Of a DNA stretch of 64,000 nt, positions 43,642-52,117 are shown one piece after another. The notes under the pieces were generated by a model that saw nothing but the letters and a program-made list of their open reading frames with translations, had not been told where the DNA came from and ran no database searches. The DNA comes from Rhodococcus sp. 06-462-5 (GTDB taxonomy: Bacteria; Actinomycetota; Actinomycetes; Mycobacteriales; Mycobacteriaceae), in the NCBI RefSeq assembly GCF_002258315.1, contig NZ_NOYD01000015.1, positions 1 through 64,000 on the forward strand, in the 5' to 3' direction. Every line of letters begins with the position of its first letter. The first letter of the stretch is position 1. A program made the position numbers and the translations under genes.

Positions 43642-44211
43642 TCACATCGGTAGGTATTTCTCTAGGTCACCGGCGTGTTTGGCGACCTCTGCACACGGGT
43701 CACCCAAGGTGTCTTCCGAGCCAATGGTGTCGACCACGAAAATGATCACATTTCCCCCCACGTCGACCACGATGTCGCATCCCGTCGGCGGATTTCCTTG
43801 GTAGTCAGCGTTGTACCTCACCGCGTCGCGCGAGCCGACCTGCACCGGTAACTGTCGTTGATTCTGCGGGCTCCGCAAGTATTCGTCGATCGAGTTGATG
43901 GACGACATGACGGACAGGTAGTACCAGGGCTTGGTCCCGGAGGCGTCCCAGGTGCAGTTCTTCCATCCGGGGTACGTCGTGATTCCCGCGAAGTCCGGTC
44001 GCTCGGTGCTGACGTCCAACCCACTGGCAGTCACTGCAGACTTGGGAATGGTGCAGGGATCGAATGGCTCCGGACCGGCCGCTACTGTCGTCGATTCCGT
44101 CGAGGCGTCCCCTCTCGCAACCGGGCTTCCCTGCGTCGAGCCCCCACAACCCGTCAGCACCAGCGCCGAAGCACAGACCGCCGCGAACCGACGCCCACCC
44201 ACTACCCGCAT
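43642..44211 (-). CDS. DUF3558 lipoprotein
   Basis: A 189-residue exported lipoprotein. The lipobox VLTGC places the lipidated Cys at residue 22. A low-complexity linker leads to the DUF3558 region (PFDPCTIPKSAVTASGLDVS, YPGWKNCTWDAS) with conserved Cys and Trp residues typical of Mycobacteriales envelope proteins. Function unknown. It forms a two-gene operon with the helical protein downstream. Confidence 0.8.
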   Translation of the reverse strand: MRVVGGRRFAAVCASALVLTGCGGSTQGSPVARGDASTESTTVAAGPEPFDPCTIPKSAVTASGLDVSTERPDFAGITTYPGWKNCTWDASGTKPWYYLSVMSSINSIDEYLRSPQNQRQLPVQVGSRDAVRYNADYQGNPPTGCDIVVDVGGNVIIFVVDTIGSEDTLGDPCAEVAKHAGDLEKYLPM

Positions 44212-44276
44212 TCGTTCAACCTCTCGACACAGACGTCACTGAACGGTTGGACGCGACGCGGGCGCGATCGGTTCCC

Positions 44277-44966
44277 TCAGGCAGGCTGCGAGGCTCGCAT
44301 TTCCCGAGTCGCCTTCGAGGTGAGGCTCCTACGTTCTGCCGCCCACACCCACAGGGCCAGCGAGATGAGCGCGATCACCTCGGCGACGACGAGCACCCGC
44401 TCCACGTAGCCGAGTGTGACAACGCGATACCAAGGCCGCGAGCCGGTTGCTCCCACAACCAATGCGTAGACAATGGGCATCAACGTAACGACGGACAAGG
44501 CACTGAGTCCCATGGTCACGCGGGCGCGCACTGCCCACACGGTGTCACGAAGCCAGGGCCGCGAGAACGCAAAGACTGCGACCGGGATGCTGACGAACGC
44601 CACGGCGGCCCCCAACCGATGGATCGTCCCGCCGAGGCTCAGCGAGGCGTCGTTCGACCAATCCTGTTTCGGCACAGCGACGACGGCAACAAGTCCCAAC
44701 GTCCACAGTGTGAGGAAGATCGAGGCTGTTGCACCAGGCCGAGTGAGGCGATGCCGAATCGCGGACACGAGGGTGAGCGCCGAACCGAGAGCGAGCAGTA
44801 CGACGCCGATCGAGAACACCCACTGCTGCGCGCCGAGGCCGTATTCGCTGATCGTCCGGCGCAGATGGGAGGGCGTCTGCCATGCAGTGTGGATATCGAG
44901 AACCAGCACCACGAGTGCGCCCAACACGATCGTCAGTGCGCCGATCATGGCCGGTCGAATCTCCAC
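44277..44966 (-). CDS. DUF998 membrane protein
   Basis: A 229-residue protein with about six transmembrane helices. The RRTISEYGLGAQQWVFSIGV segment after helix 1, and DASLSLGGTIHRLGAAVAF, are typical of DUF998. Start GTG 44966 is preceded by GGAGGAG at good spacing, which settles it over the longer reading to 45074. Function unknown; family members are multi-pass membrane proteins of unassigned role. Confidence 0.75.
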   Translation of the reverse strand: MEIRPAMIGALTIVLGALVVLVLDIHTAWQTPSHLRRTISEYGLGAQQWVFSIGVVLLALGSALTLVSAIRHRLTRPGATASIFLTLWTLGLVAVVAVPKQDWSNDASLSLGGTIHRLGAAVAFVSIPVAVFAFSRPWLRDTVWAVRARVTMGLSALSVVTLMPIVYALVVGATGSRPWYRVVTLGYVERVLVVAEVIALISLALWVWAAERRSLTSKATREMRASQPA

Positions 44967-45077
44967 GTCGCTCTCCTCCGGGGCGGCACGGTCGGCTGCC
45001 CACGCTCCATGGTGCCTGAACGATCGTCCTTGCTCGGTGACGTCCCCAGGACACCGGCAGTCAGAGGTCTGCAAAAC

Positions 45078-46412
45078 CTATTCTCTCGACGGGTCCAGCA
45101 GATGCTCGCAGAGGAAGCGAGTCGACAGCAACGACCAATGCTCGGCGTTACCCATCGCACAATGGTCGTCGTCGGCATAGAGCACCAGCTGCGCGTTCGG
45201 TGCAGCGACTGCCAGGTCGATCGAGTCGCGGGTACTGGCGAGCGTGTCCTGGGCCCCGTTGATCACCAACAGTGGGATGCCGATGTCTCGATAGAGTTGC
45301 CGCAGAGAGAGTTTCGACACCTTGCGTAGCAGGCCGGCAGTACTGGTGGCACCAAGTGTCCGGCTCAGAGTCGACAGCATCACCTCCGGCATGCCGATCG
45401 AATTGACCACGCCGAAACTGCGGTGCGTGAGCGGCCCATTGGACACCGCCGCTCTCAGACGAGGGTCCACAGCGGCCATGCGCGCAGCCCAGTAGCCGCC
45501 GAAACTGAAACCCATGATGCCGAGCCGCTCGGCGTCGATGCGCTCATCGGCAGCGAGAAAATCGATCACCGAGCGGTACACGTTCTCGGCCGCCGCTGTC
45601 AGGGGGTCGCTGTACGAATATGTACCGGGCATCTCCATGACGAAGGTGGCGAGACCGGCCTCGCGCCGAGCCAGGAGAGGAAAGAGAGTCTCGGCAATGG
45701 TGCCTTCCAAGCCGTTCGTGACCAGAACCGTCGGCATGTTCGTCGCACCAGTCGGCAACGCGAGAACGCCGTGCACCCGATCGGAGGTGCCGGGCAGGTC
45801 GATGTCGAGCACTTCGACCTCGTACCCCATCGTCGGTGCCATGGCTAGCAACAACGTTTCCGACAAGCGCGTCGAGCGACGATAAGCACGCTGGCGTTGT
45901 GGGCTACCACCGGGCCACGCGGCAACGAAGTCGTACACCACTGCTTTGATCAAACCGTCCATCGCCACAACCGCGTCGGTTGCTTCGGGATGCGCTGCGA
46001 CGAACCGTGCCGGTTCCTCCGGATCTGCCACAGTGCCACGATCGGCAAGAATCGTCGCCGCTGGTGCCAATGCCTCGCCCAGAGCCGTCAGCACCGAGGG
46101 GTCGGGGGCGTCGAGCAGCCGGGAACTCTCGGGGGCGCCCAATCGGAACAAGGCCTCGTCTGCGCGCGCGAGGTGTCGGTCGGCGAATGTCGACCAGTAG
46201 GGAGCCCACCGGTCATCGTCGAACGAACGGCATTCCGACAACTGACTCCGGAATACCGCATCTGGGATTCCGCCGAGATGCGTGAAACGGTCGACGAACA
46301 GCCGCGGCAGAAACGGCGCGACACCTCGCCTGTGCGCGGCACTTTCGGTGCTGTGGGTCAGCGCTCTCACGCTGACCGCTATACGCCGTCCCCAATCCGT
46401 CAACGATGTCAC
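45078..46412 (-). CDS. Alpha/beta hydrolase, FrsA/dienelactone-hydrolase-like
   Basis: A 444-residue alpha/beta hydrolase with an unusually long helical N-terminal part of about 200 residues. The nucleophile elbow is LGIMGFSFGGYWA, and the catalytic acid and histidine lie in LVINGAQDTL and YADDDHCAMG. The substrate is unknown. It is divergent from a TetR regulator gene across a 98-bp gap, and the regulator is likely its repressor. The first codon is GTG. Confidence 0.78.
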   Translation of the reverse strand: MTSLTDWGRRIAVSVRALTHSTESAAHRRGVAPFLPRLFVDRFTHLGGIPDAVFRSQLSECRSFDDDRWAPYWSTFADRHLARADEALFRLGAPESSRLLDAPDPSVLTALGEALAPAATILADRGTVADPEEPARFVAAHPEATDAVVAMDGLIKAVVYDFVAAWPGGSPQRQRAYRRSTRLSETLLLAMAPTMGYEVEVLDIDLPGTSDRVHGVLALPTGATNMPTVLVTNGLEGTIAETLFPLLARREAGLATFVMEMPGTYSYSDPLTAAAENVYRSVIDFLAADERIDAERLGIMGFSFGGYWAARMAAVDPRLRAAVSNGPLTHRSFGVVNSIGMPEVMLSTLSRTLGATSTAGLLRKVSKLSLRQLYRDIGIPLLVINGAQDTLASTRDSIDLAVAAPNAQLVLYADDDHCAMGNAEHWSLLSTRFLCEHLLDPSRE

Positions 46413-46435
46413 CGGCTACTCCCCCGCCCTCCAAC

Positions 46436-46449
46436 GCAGAAAGTTCTGC
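46436..46449. promoter_or_regulatory. Palindrome in the hydrolase/tetR divergent promoter
   Basis: GCAGAA-AG-TTCTGC (46436-46449) has perfect 6-bp arms in the gap between the divergent hydrolase and TetR genes. It is a candidate TetR operator by position only. Confidence 0.4.
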
Positions 46450-46510
46450 TTTAAGGCACGGTAGGCGGCTCGAACACCTAACGCAAGGAATACTGCAATA
46501 GCATTCATGA

Positions 46511-47140
46511 ATGGATGACGACACCGCGCACGTTGCACCACGCCGACGGCCCGGGGGGAGGACGGCTCTCGTCAGAGCCGCGGTACACCAGGCCGTACTG
46601 GACGCCGTGATCGAGGGCGGCGTCGACAAGGTCGGAATACCGGACATCGCTCGCCGCGCTGGCGTACGCGACAGCACTGTCTACCGACGGTGGACTACTC
46701 GAGAAAATCTTGTAGTGGACGCGATGCTCGCCGCCAGCGAGCACACCCTCCCGCGGCCCGATACCGGTTCGCTGCGCGGGGATCTGACGGCACTTGCCAC
46801 CACTCTGAGCGCGTATCTGGACTCACCCCTGGGCCACGGCCTGGTTCGAGCGCTCGCCTTCGTCACCGACTCCCCCGAGATCGAACAAGCACGGAATACA
46901 TTCTGGCAGAAGCGTTTCGAGGCAAACCAAGGAATGGTCAGGCAGGCAATCGCACGTGGTGAGATCCCCGCCGGTGCCGACGCACATGCCCGCACCGCGA
47001 TAGAGCTACTCATCGCTCCTATCCACTTTCGCCATCTCCTCACCCGCCTTCCGTGTGACGCGGAATTCATCGACACCGTGGTCTCGGCTGCGATCGGTTC
47101 ACTACGGCGTACGCCGACGACCGACGCCGAACACTCTTGA
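46511..47140 (+). CDS. TetR-family regulator
   Basis: A 209-residue protein with an N-terminal TetR DNA-binding domain (about residues 20-65: AVLDAVIEGGVDKVGIPDIA, RRAGVRDSTVYRRW) and a helical ligand-binding C-terminal domain of the TetR_C_16-like type. Likely represses the divergent alpha/beta hydrolase gene. Ligand unknown. Confidence 0.85.
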   Translation: MDDDTAHVAPRRRPGGRTALVRAAVHQAVLDAVIEGGVDKVGIPDIARRAGVRDSTVYRRWTTRENLVVDAMLAASEHTLPRPDTGSLRGDLTALATTLSAYLDSPLGHGLVRALAFVTDSPEIEQARNTFWQKRFEANQGMVRQAIARGEIPAGADAHARTAIELLIAPIHFRHLLTRLPCDAEFIDTVVSAAIGSLRRTPTTDAEHS

Positions 47141-47163
47141 CGAGACCCGAACCCAGGAATAAC

Positions 47164-47183
47164 CTACAACCAAATGGTTGTAG
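47164..47183. promoter_or_regulatory. ArsR operator palindrome
   Basis: CTACAACC-AAAT-GGTTGTAG is a perfect 8-4-8 palindrome immediately upstream of the arsR start and resembles known ACAACC-type ArsR (SdpR-like) operators. It overlaps the alternative ATG at 47174, an argument for the 47189 start. Probable autoregulation. Confidence 0.7.
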
Positions 47184-47188
47184 ATGAG

Positions 47189-47515
47189 ATGAATGACGCC
47201 GAGGTCGATCGCCTGTTCCAGGCCTTCGCCGACAAGACGCGGCGCGACATCGTCGCGAAGGTCACTGTCGGCGAACAGTCGGTATCGGAGTTGGCGGCTC
47301 ACTACGCCATGAGTTTTGCCGCTGTACAGAAGCACGTAGCGGTGCTCGAACGCGCCGCACTGATCACCAAACACAAGCGTGGCAGGGAGCAGATCGTGCG
47401 AGTTCGACTGGAGACCATCGCACACGCTCGCGCATTGCTCGACACCTACGAGGAGATCTGGCGACAACGCGTCGCCCGGATCGACGAACTACTTTCCCAC
47501 GACGAGAAAGGCTGA
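47189..47515 (+). CDS. ArsR-family regulator (SdpR-like, SRPBCC-associated)
   Basis: A 108-residue winged-HTH protein: FQAFADKTRRDIVAKVTVGE, SVSELAAHYAMSFAAVQKHV and a basic wing (KHKRGREQIV). No metal-binding cysteine motif is present, so it is not a classical arsenic sensor. ATG 47189 is preferred to 47174 because the latter lies inside the operator. The SRPBCC gene starts 4 bp after its stop; such pairs are common and the regulator usually controls both genes. Confidence 0.85.
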   Translation: MNDAEVDRLFQAFADKTRRDIVAKVTVGEQSVSELAAHYAMSFAAVQKHVAVLERAALITKHKRGREQIVRVRLETIAHARALLDTYEEIWRQRVARIDELLSHDEKG

Positions 47516-47519
47516 ATCC

Positions 47520-48005
47520 GTGCCGTTCATCAGCTCACACAAGGATGCAGAGACGTTGACCATGACGATAGTCGCCGAGTTCGACGCGAAAGTCGAACGC
47601 GTCTGGCAGATCTGGGAGGACCCGCGCCAACTCGAGCGTTGGTGGGGACCACCGACGTGGCCCGCGACCTTCGAGAGCCACGACTTCGTGCCGGGCGGAA
47701 AAGCGTCGTACTACATGACCGGACCCGAGGGCGAAAAGGCCGCCGGCTGGTGGCTTTTCACCGAGATCTCCGCGCCGACCACTCTGTCCTTCGACGACGG
47801 TTTCGCCGACGACACCGGCAATCCGTCGTCGACGATGCCCGTCACCCACGCCACGGCGACCCTCGAAAACGTCGACGGCAGAACGCGTATGACCATCCGG
47901 TCGCGATTCGACTCCCTGCAGCAACTCGAGGAACTCGTCGAAATGGGTATGGACGAGGGCATGGCGTCGGCAATCGGTCAGATCGACGCAATCCTCACCG
48001 ACTGA
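47520..48005 (+). CDS. SRPBCC/AHSA1-domain protein
   Basis: A 161-residue protein of the START/Bet v 1-like fold, AHSA1 subgroup: VERVWQIWEDPRQLERWWGP and the C-terminal FDSLQQLEELVEMGMDEGMA are characteristic. It binds hydrophobic ligands or client proteins; the specific role is unknown. Starts at GTG 47520 with GAAAGG upstream, and forms an operon with the ArsR gene. Confidence 0.85.
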   Translation: MPFISSHKDAETLTMTIVAEFDAKVERVWQIWEDPRQLERWWGPPTWPATFESHDFVPGGKASYYMTGPEGEKAAGWWLFTEISAPTTLSFDDGFADDTGNPSSTMPVTHATATLENVDGRTRMTIRSRFDSLQQLEELVEMGMDEGMASAIGQIDAILTD

Positions 48006-48066
48006 TCGTTGTGAGCGGAAATTCGGTCTCCACTACGAACTTTCGTGCACGTGCGGCGAAGCCGCT

Positions 48067-49095
48067 CTACTCCGGAACCGAGCTGACGGTGAACGGCTCG
48101 ACGGGCTCTCCCCCGCGCTTGTCGAACTGACTGTTCACCACGTACAGCCGATCGTCCATGGCTGCAACGGTTGTCGGGTAGGCGAACGACGGGTCGGTGA
48201 TCTCACCGGTGACCGCGCCAGTTCTGCCGTCGTCGTCGAGGTCGACCTTTGCGATGAGACCGTCTCTGTTGCGAACGACGTACAGGGTGTCGTCATCCAT
48301 CTCGAGCCCGTCGCCGTTCATCAGCGTCGCACCGCCGAGGTCCACCTGCGTGACCTCTTTGCTCGTCTTGTCGATGCGGTACAGGTTGCCGGTGCTCGAT
48401 TGCACGACGATCAACGCAGACTCGTCGTCGTTCTCGACGATGCCGTTGGCGTTGAACCCCTCCCCGTACGCGAACGGAGTGCCGTCGAAGCTCACGAACG
48501 TTTCCAACGGGCCGTCCTGCGTTCCAGCGGTCATCTGCTCGGCGGGAATGCGATACAACGCCGGGCTGCGCGAGTCCGTCACATAGGCATCGCCGTTGTC
48601 GGCAATGGCGACGTCGTTGAGGAATGTCGCGTCGGTGCCGAGGCCGTTGGTGAACGTGGCAACCAAGTCGCCGGAGTCGGCGTCGTACACCCACACCTTT
48701 CCGGTGGCCCCACCGGCGATCACCAGGTAGTCGGCGCGATCGTCGTCATCGGTCACATCGATGCCCGCAGCACCGGTGCGTCCGTCCGCGCCACCGGGCA
48801 GAAACACCGAGACATCCGGGGAGCCGACGGTCCCGCGGAACACCGCTCCGTCGGAGGTAGACGTCACGTAGAACGTGTCGTCGGCGGCAGTGATGCCCTC
48901 GGGGAACACGCCGCTACCCGGCAGGTCGTAGACGGTCGCAGAGCTCGGGTTCGAGCTCGATGACACCGACGCCGACGCCGACGAGGAATTGCTGGGGGTG
49001 CTCGGTGCCGGCTCGGCCGAATCCGAGGACCCGCAGGCACTCAGCAGGAGTGTGGCAACGGCAACAGCGGGGACTATTCGGGAGACTCGGTTCAC
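48067..49095 (-). CDS. Lipoprotein with a beta-propeller (SMP-30/NHL-like) domain
   Basis: A 342-residue exported lipoprotein. Lipobox LLSAC places the lipidated Cys at residue 21, followed by a Ser-rich linker of about 30 residues. The rest is a six-bladed beta-propeller-like repeat (FLNDVAIADNGDAYVTDSRS, MNGDGLEMDDDTLYVVRNRD, PTTVAAMDDRLYVVNS), as in SMP-30/gluconolactonase and NHL proteins. Acidic clusters suggest calcium sites. GTG at 49095 begins a signal peptide; the much longer open frame upstream is a shadow of the DedA gene. Function unknown. Confidence 0.75.
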   Translation of the reverse strand: MNRVSRIVPAVAVATLLLSACGSSDSAEPAPSTPSNSSSASASVSSSSNPSSATVYDLPGSGVFPEGITAADDTFYVTSTSDGAVFRGTVGSPDVSVFLPGGADGRTGAAGIDVTDDDDRADYLVIAGGATGKVWVYDADSGDLVATFTNGLGTDATFLNDVAIADNGDAYVTDSRSPALYRIPAEQMTAGTQDGPLETFVSFDGTPFAYGEGFNANGIVENDDESALIVVQSSTGNLYRIDKTSKEVTQVDLGGATLMNGDGLEMDDDTLYVVRNRDGLIAKVDLDDDGRTGAVTGEITDPSFAYPTTVAAMDDRLYVVNSQFDKRGGEPVEPFTVSSVPE

Positions 49096-49182
49096 ACCAT
49101 CGAGTGTTCCATATGTCTCAATTTTCGGGCATTTCTCCTGGTGAGCAGATTTTCCTGGCGTCGGTTTCGTACAGTCGTTGCC

Positions 49183-49836
49183 ATGAGTGCCCTTTCCTCC
49201 CTTGCCGCAGCCGACAGCGACCTCGGAGGGATTGCCGGCTGGGCAGTGAGTCTGATGGAAGCCATCGGCGGCCCAGGTGCAGGAATCGCCGTCGCCGCGG
49301 AGAACTTCTTCCCACCCCTTCCCAGCGAGATCATCCTTCCTCTCGCCGGGTTCACCGCGTCGCAGGGCGGCATGACGCTGCTGAGTGCGTTGTTCTGGAC
49401 GACGGCAGGCTCGGTGATCGGCGCACTCGTCCTGTACTGGCTCGGCGTCAAACTCGGCCGCGATCGGATGTATGCCATCGTCGACCGAATGCCGTTCGTC
49501 GGGACGGAGGACCTGACCAAGGCCGAGGACTGGTTCACTCGCCACGGCCGATCGGCAGTGTTCTTCGGCCGCATGATCCCGGTCGTCCGTTCGGGCATAT
49601 CCATCCCGGCCGGCGTGTCCCGGATGCCGATTCTGCAATTCATCCTCTACACCACTCTCGGCAGCCTGATCTGGAACTCGATCTTCGTACTCGCCGGCTA
49701 CTTCCTCGGCGAGAACTGGCATTACGTGGAGAACTACGCCTCGGTGTTCCAGTACGTCGTCATCGGCGTCGTTGTGGCGTTGATCGTCTGGTTCGTGCTG
49801 AAGAAGATGAAGTCCCGACGCGTCGAGGTGCAATAG
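49183..49836 (+). CDS. DedA-family membrane protein
   Basis: A protein of about 217 residues with DedA features: NFFPPLPSEIILPLAGF, VLYWLGVKLGRDRMYAIVDR, and the conserved FFGRMIPVVRSGISIPAGVS loop with its key Arg. DedA proteins act in undecaprenyl-phosphate or phospholipid translocation and membrane homeostasis. ATG 49183 is used because a -10-like TACAGT lies just upstream, consistent with a leaderless mRNA; GTG 49141 is the alternative. Confidence 0.85.
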   Translation: MSALSSLAAADSDLGGIAGWAVSLMEAIGGPGAGIAVAAENFFPPLPSEIILPLAGFTASQGGMTLLSALFWTTAGSVIGALVLYWLGVKLGRDRMYAIVDRMPFVGTEDLTKAEDWFTRHGRSAVFFGRMIPVVRSGISIPAGVSRMPILQFILYTTLGSLIWNSIFVLAGYFLGENWHYVENYASVFQYVVIGVVVALIVWFVLKKMKSRRVEVQ

Positions 49837-49840
49837 CCGC

Positions 49841-50101
49841 TCACAGATCGTCGATGTCGATGAACCCGTCCTGCAGCGCACGCACCAGCAACGTCGCCTT
49901 GGTCGGTGCAGTTCGCCCCACCGCCGTGTATTTCGCTCTGATACGAGTCAGATGTGTATTGACGGTTCCCATCGACAGATAGAGCGAGCGCGACGCCTCC
50001 GCTTTGGAATCCGAGATGAGCCAGGCCGTGAGTACTTCGATTTCACGAGCGCTGAGCCGGGGGTCGGGTGCGTCGCCGACGCGAATGTCGAGCACAGTCA
50101 T
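49841..50101 (-). CDS. Stand-alone LuxR-type HTH protein
   Basis: An 86-residue protein consisting almost only of a LuxR C-terminal HTH domain: DPRLSAREIEVLTAWLISDS, KAEASRSLYLSMGTVNTHLT and RIRAKYTAVGRTAPTKATLL. No receiver or ligand domain is attached, so it is either a minimal regulator or the remnant of a larger one. Divergent from the tandem TetR gene and separated from it by inverted repeats. Confidence 0.75.
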   Translation of the reverse strand: MTVLDIRVGDAPDPRLSAREIEVLTAWLISDSKAEASRSLYLSMGTVNTHLTRIRAKYTAVGRTAPTKATLLVRALQDGFIDIDDL

Positions 50102-50175
50102 GGAGATCCTCGATTTTCTGGCACCACCGCTGTCCCGGTGGCGCTGACACGGCCAATGACACCGCAACCGCCCCT

Positions 50176-50219
50176 CTGGGTCACTCCGAGGAATGACCCA
50201 GGTCGCTCTCATCTGAGAG
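50176..50219. promoter_or_regulatory. Inverted repeats between the luxR-type and tandem-tetR genes
   Basis: CTGGGTCA (50176-50183) and TGACCCAG (50194-50201) form perfect 8-bp arms around a 10-bp spacer. CTCTCA-TC-TGAGAG (50206-50219) is a second perfect palindrome. Both sit in the 174-bp divergent gap and are candidate operators for either neighbour. Confidence 0.5.
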
Positions 50220-50275
50220 TGAACACTGTCACCTGCGCCGACGCACTCGACCCCACCTCGGTAAAGTCCGCCTCT

Positions 50276-51523
50276 ATGACCGAGCTCGACGCGACCGCCG
50301 CCCATTTCATCGAGGCGGGTGTCACATTGTTGATCGCGCATCCGCAGAAGATTCTCGAACGCGGATTGCGTATCGAGGACGTCGTCCACGAGGCCGACTC
50401 GTCGACGGCGACGTTCTTCCGCAAGTTCAACACTAAATCCGACTTCCTCACCACCGTCGTCGAACATTTGTCCCGTACTCCTCCACCGGTCGACATCCAC
50501 GACATCGTTCGCGCGCAGATGACGAACAGCGGCGCGTCGATTCGCGCATCGGTGTCGGCGCTCGTCGCGGACCACTTCCCGGCAATCGTCGACCGGAAGA
50601 GCACCACCGCGTCTCTTCTCGACCATGTTTTCCGCGGACCCGCTTCCGCGGCACTCGCCGCTGAGTACCGCCTGCGAGACGACGCCGTGCTCGACGCATT
50701 CGAGGTTCTGTTCGCTCCCGACGGTGGAGCCTTTCGCCGTCCCTTCACGGCCCGATCGTTCGCCGTAACGGTCAATGCCGTCGTGGACGGCTTTCGCATC
50801 CGCAGTCAGGTCGACGCCGCTTCCGTATCGGCCGATGTGTTGTCCGATGCGCTGCTTGCCTTCCTCGGGGCCGTCGTCGACACGTCGGGACGTCATCAGC
50901 ACCTCGACGACGTCGTGGGGGAAGTCGGTGTGCCGGTCGAGGAACGGCCGCTGCCCCGCGATCCGCGTGCTGCGATCGTCACCGCTGCACGCGACGAGTT
51001 CGGAAAGCGTGGCTATTTCATGACGCGGATGGACGATGTCGCCGATATCGCAGGAGTGCCGAGGGCGGCTTGCAAGACACTGTTTCCAACCAAGCCGTCC
51101 GTCATCGTTGCAGCACTGCAGAGCCGGGTCGATCGCCTTCGCGAGTCGGTGGCCGACGACCAGCTGCTGGGCCTCGACGAGCTGACGATCCTGCAGAATC
51201 ACATGCTGCGGTGCGCGCAACTCGCCGCCGACGAACTCGAATTCATGGACGCGCTCCTCGTCGCCGTGGCACACGACACCTACGGCGAGCCGGAGGGACT
51301 GATCTCGATCAAGGAGAAGCTCAACCTCCCGGCGATCATCGCACCGGTCATCGCACAGGGGCAGGACACCGGCATCTTCCGAAAGATCTCGAGCCCAGTC
51401 GATCTCGCTGCAGGCATCACCAACACTCTGCTGATGCGCTGTTTCACCCGTCGACAGAACAGCCCACAGGACAACGCGACGTTCGTCGGTGAACTTCTCC
51501 TCGACGGACTCAGTACGCACTGA
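50276..51523 (+). CDS. Tandem TetR-like regulator with two DNA-binding domains
   Basis: A 415-residue protein, about twice the usual TetR length. Residues 10-65 (HPQKILERGLRIEDVVHEAD, STATFFRKFNTKSDFLTTVV) look like a TetR N-terminal domain. After a full C-terminal-type region, residues 231-280 repeat the pattern (RAAIVTAARDEFGKRGYFMT, MDDVADIAGVPRAACKTLF). This reads as two TetR units fused head to tail, so one polypeptide could bind DNA like a TetR dimer. The first HTH is the more diverged. Targets are unknown; autoregulation through the repeats at 50176-50219 is likely. Confidence 0.75.
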   Translation: MTELDATAAHFIEAGVTLLIAHPQKILERGLRIEDVVHEADSSTATFFRKFNTKSDFLTTVVEHLSRTPPPVDIHDIVRAQMTNSGASIRASVSALVADHFPAIVDRKSTTASLLDHVFRGPASAALAAEYRLRDDAVLDAFEVLFAPDGGAFRRPFTARSFAVTVNAVVDGFRIRSQVDAASVSADVLSDALLAFLGAVVDTSGRHQHLDDVVGEVGVPVEERPLPRDPRAAIVTAARDEFGKRGYFMTRMDDVADIAGVPRAACKTLFPTKPSVIVAALQSRVDRLRESVADDQLLGLDELTILQNHMLRCAQLAADELEFMDALLVAVAHDTYGEPEGLISIKEKLNLPAIIAPVIAQGQDTGIFRKISSPVDLAAGITNTLLMRCFTRRQNSPQDNATFVGELLLDGLSTH

Positions 51524-51584
51524 GCATCGACCGGCCGTGTGTCATCGAACCCGAAACTGGCGAAGCTGCAACCACTCCCCTGAG

Positions 51585-52088
51585 TCAGTCTTCCGGCACG
51601 CGGTACCGGCCACCTTTGACGACGAACACCACGTATCCCAGGATAGCCAGCAGGTAGAGCGCCGTCGGCACCGCGAGAACCCAGACGCTGACCGAGTCGC
51701 CTGTCGTTGCACCCGCAACGCCGGTGATCCAGGCGAAGAGCAAAGCCGTTGCCGCGCCGATCCACTCGAGGTCCTCGGCCATCTTCCGGTTCAGCTCAGG
51801 TCGATTCTCGGCGGCAGTCCAGTACTCGTGCATCGTCCGGCTCGGCAGATTCACCATGGATGCCGGAACCTTGGGGAACCACCACCCGATGCTCGCGAAC
51901 AACCCGATCATCGCGAATCCGATGCCGCCCATCGTGAGCAGGAAGGACAGCTTCGACTCCGTGCGATCGACCTGACCGGACCCGTCGAAGTGCGCGGGCA
52001 CTTGATCCCCCGCAGTGACGGCGACCCAGATCAGGGCGCCGATGAACGCCAGAGTTGACAGCAGTAGGGCCGCACGCGAAAGCTTCAT
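51585..52088 (-). CDS. DUF1648-containing membrane protein
   Basis: A 167-residue protein with about four transmembrane helices. The DUF1648 hallmark VPAHFDGSGQVDRTESK follows the first helix, and a charged loop (ENRPELNRKMAEDLEW) lies in the middle. Related domains occur in SdpI-type immunity proteins, but no toxin gene is adjacent. Start ATG 52088 (MKLSRAALLL); an upstream ATG at 52100 is possible. Divergent from the methyltransferase gene, with 29 bp between the starts. Confidence 0.7.
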   Translation of the reverse strand: MKLSRAALLLSTLAFIGALIWVAVTAGDQVPAHFDGSGQVDRTESKLSFLLTMGGIGFAMIGLFASIGWWFPKVPASMVNLPSRTMHEYWTAAENRPELNRKMAEDLEWIGAATALLFAWITGVAGATTGDSVSVWVLAVPTALYLLAILGYVVFVVKGGRYRVPED

Positions 52089-52117
52089 CGACGTCCACAT
52101 TAGCGCCGGAGGCATCG

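Noticed and set aside
48067..49881. Extended 604-residue reading of the beta-propeller lipoprotein
   Set aside because: The extra N-terminus is antisense to the DedA gene, and the GTG at 49095 starts a clean lipoprotein signal peptide.
49841..51520. A 559-residue minus-strand frame ending in the LuxR HTH
   Set aside because: Everything upstream of ATG 50101 is antisense to the tandem TetR gene, which has clear motifs.
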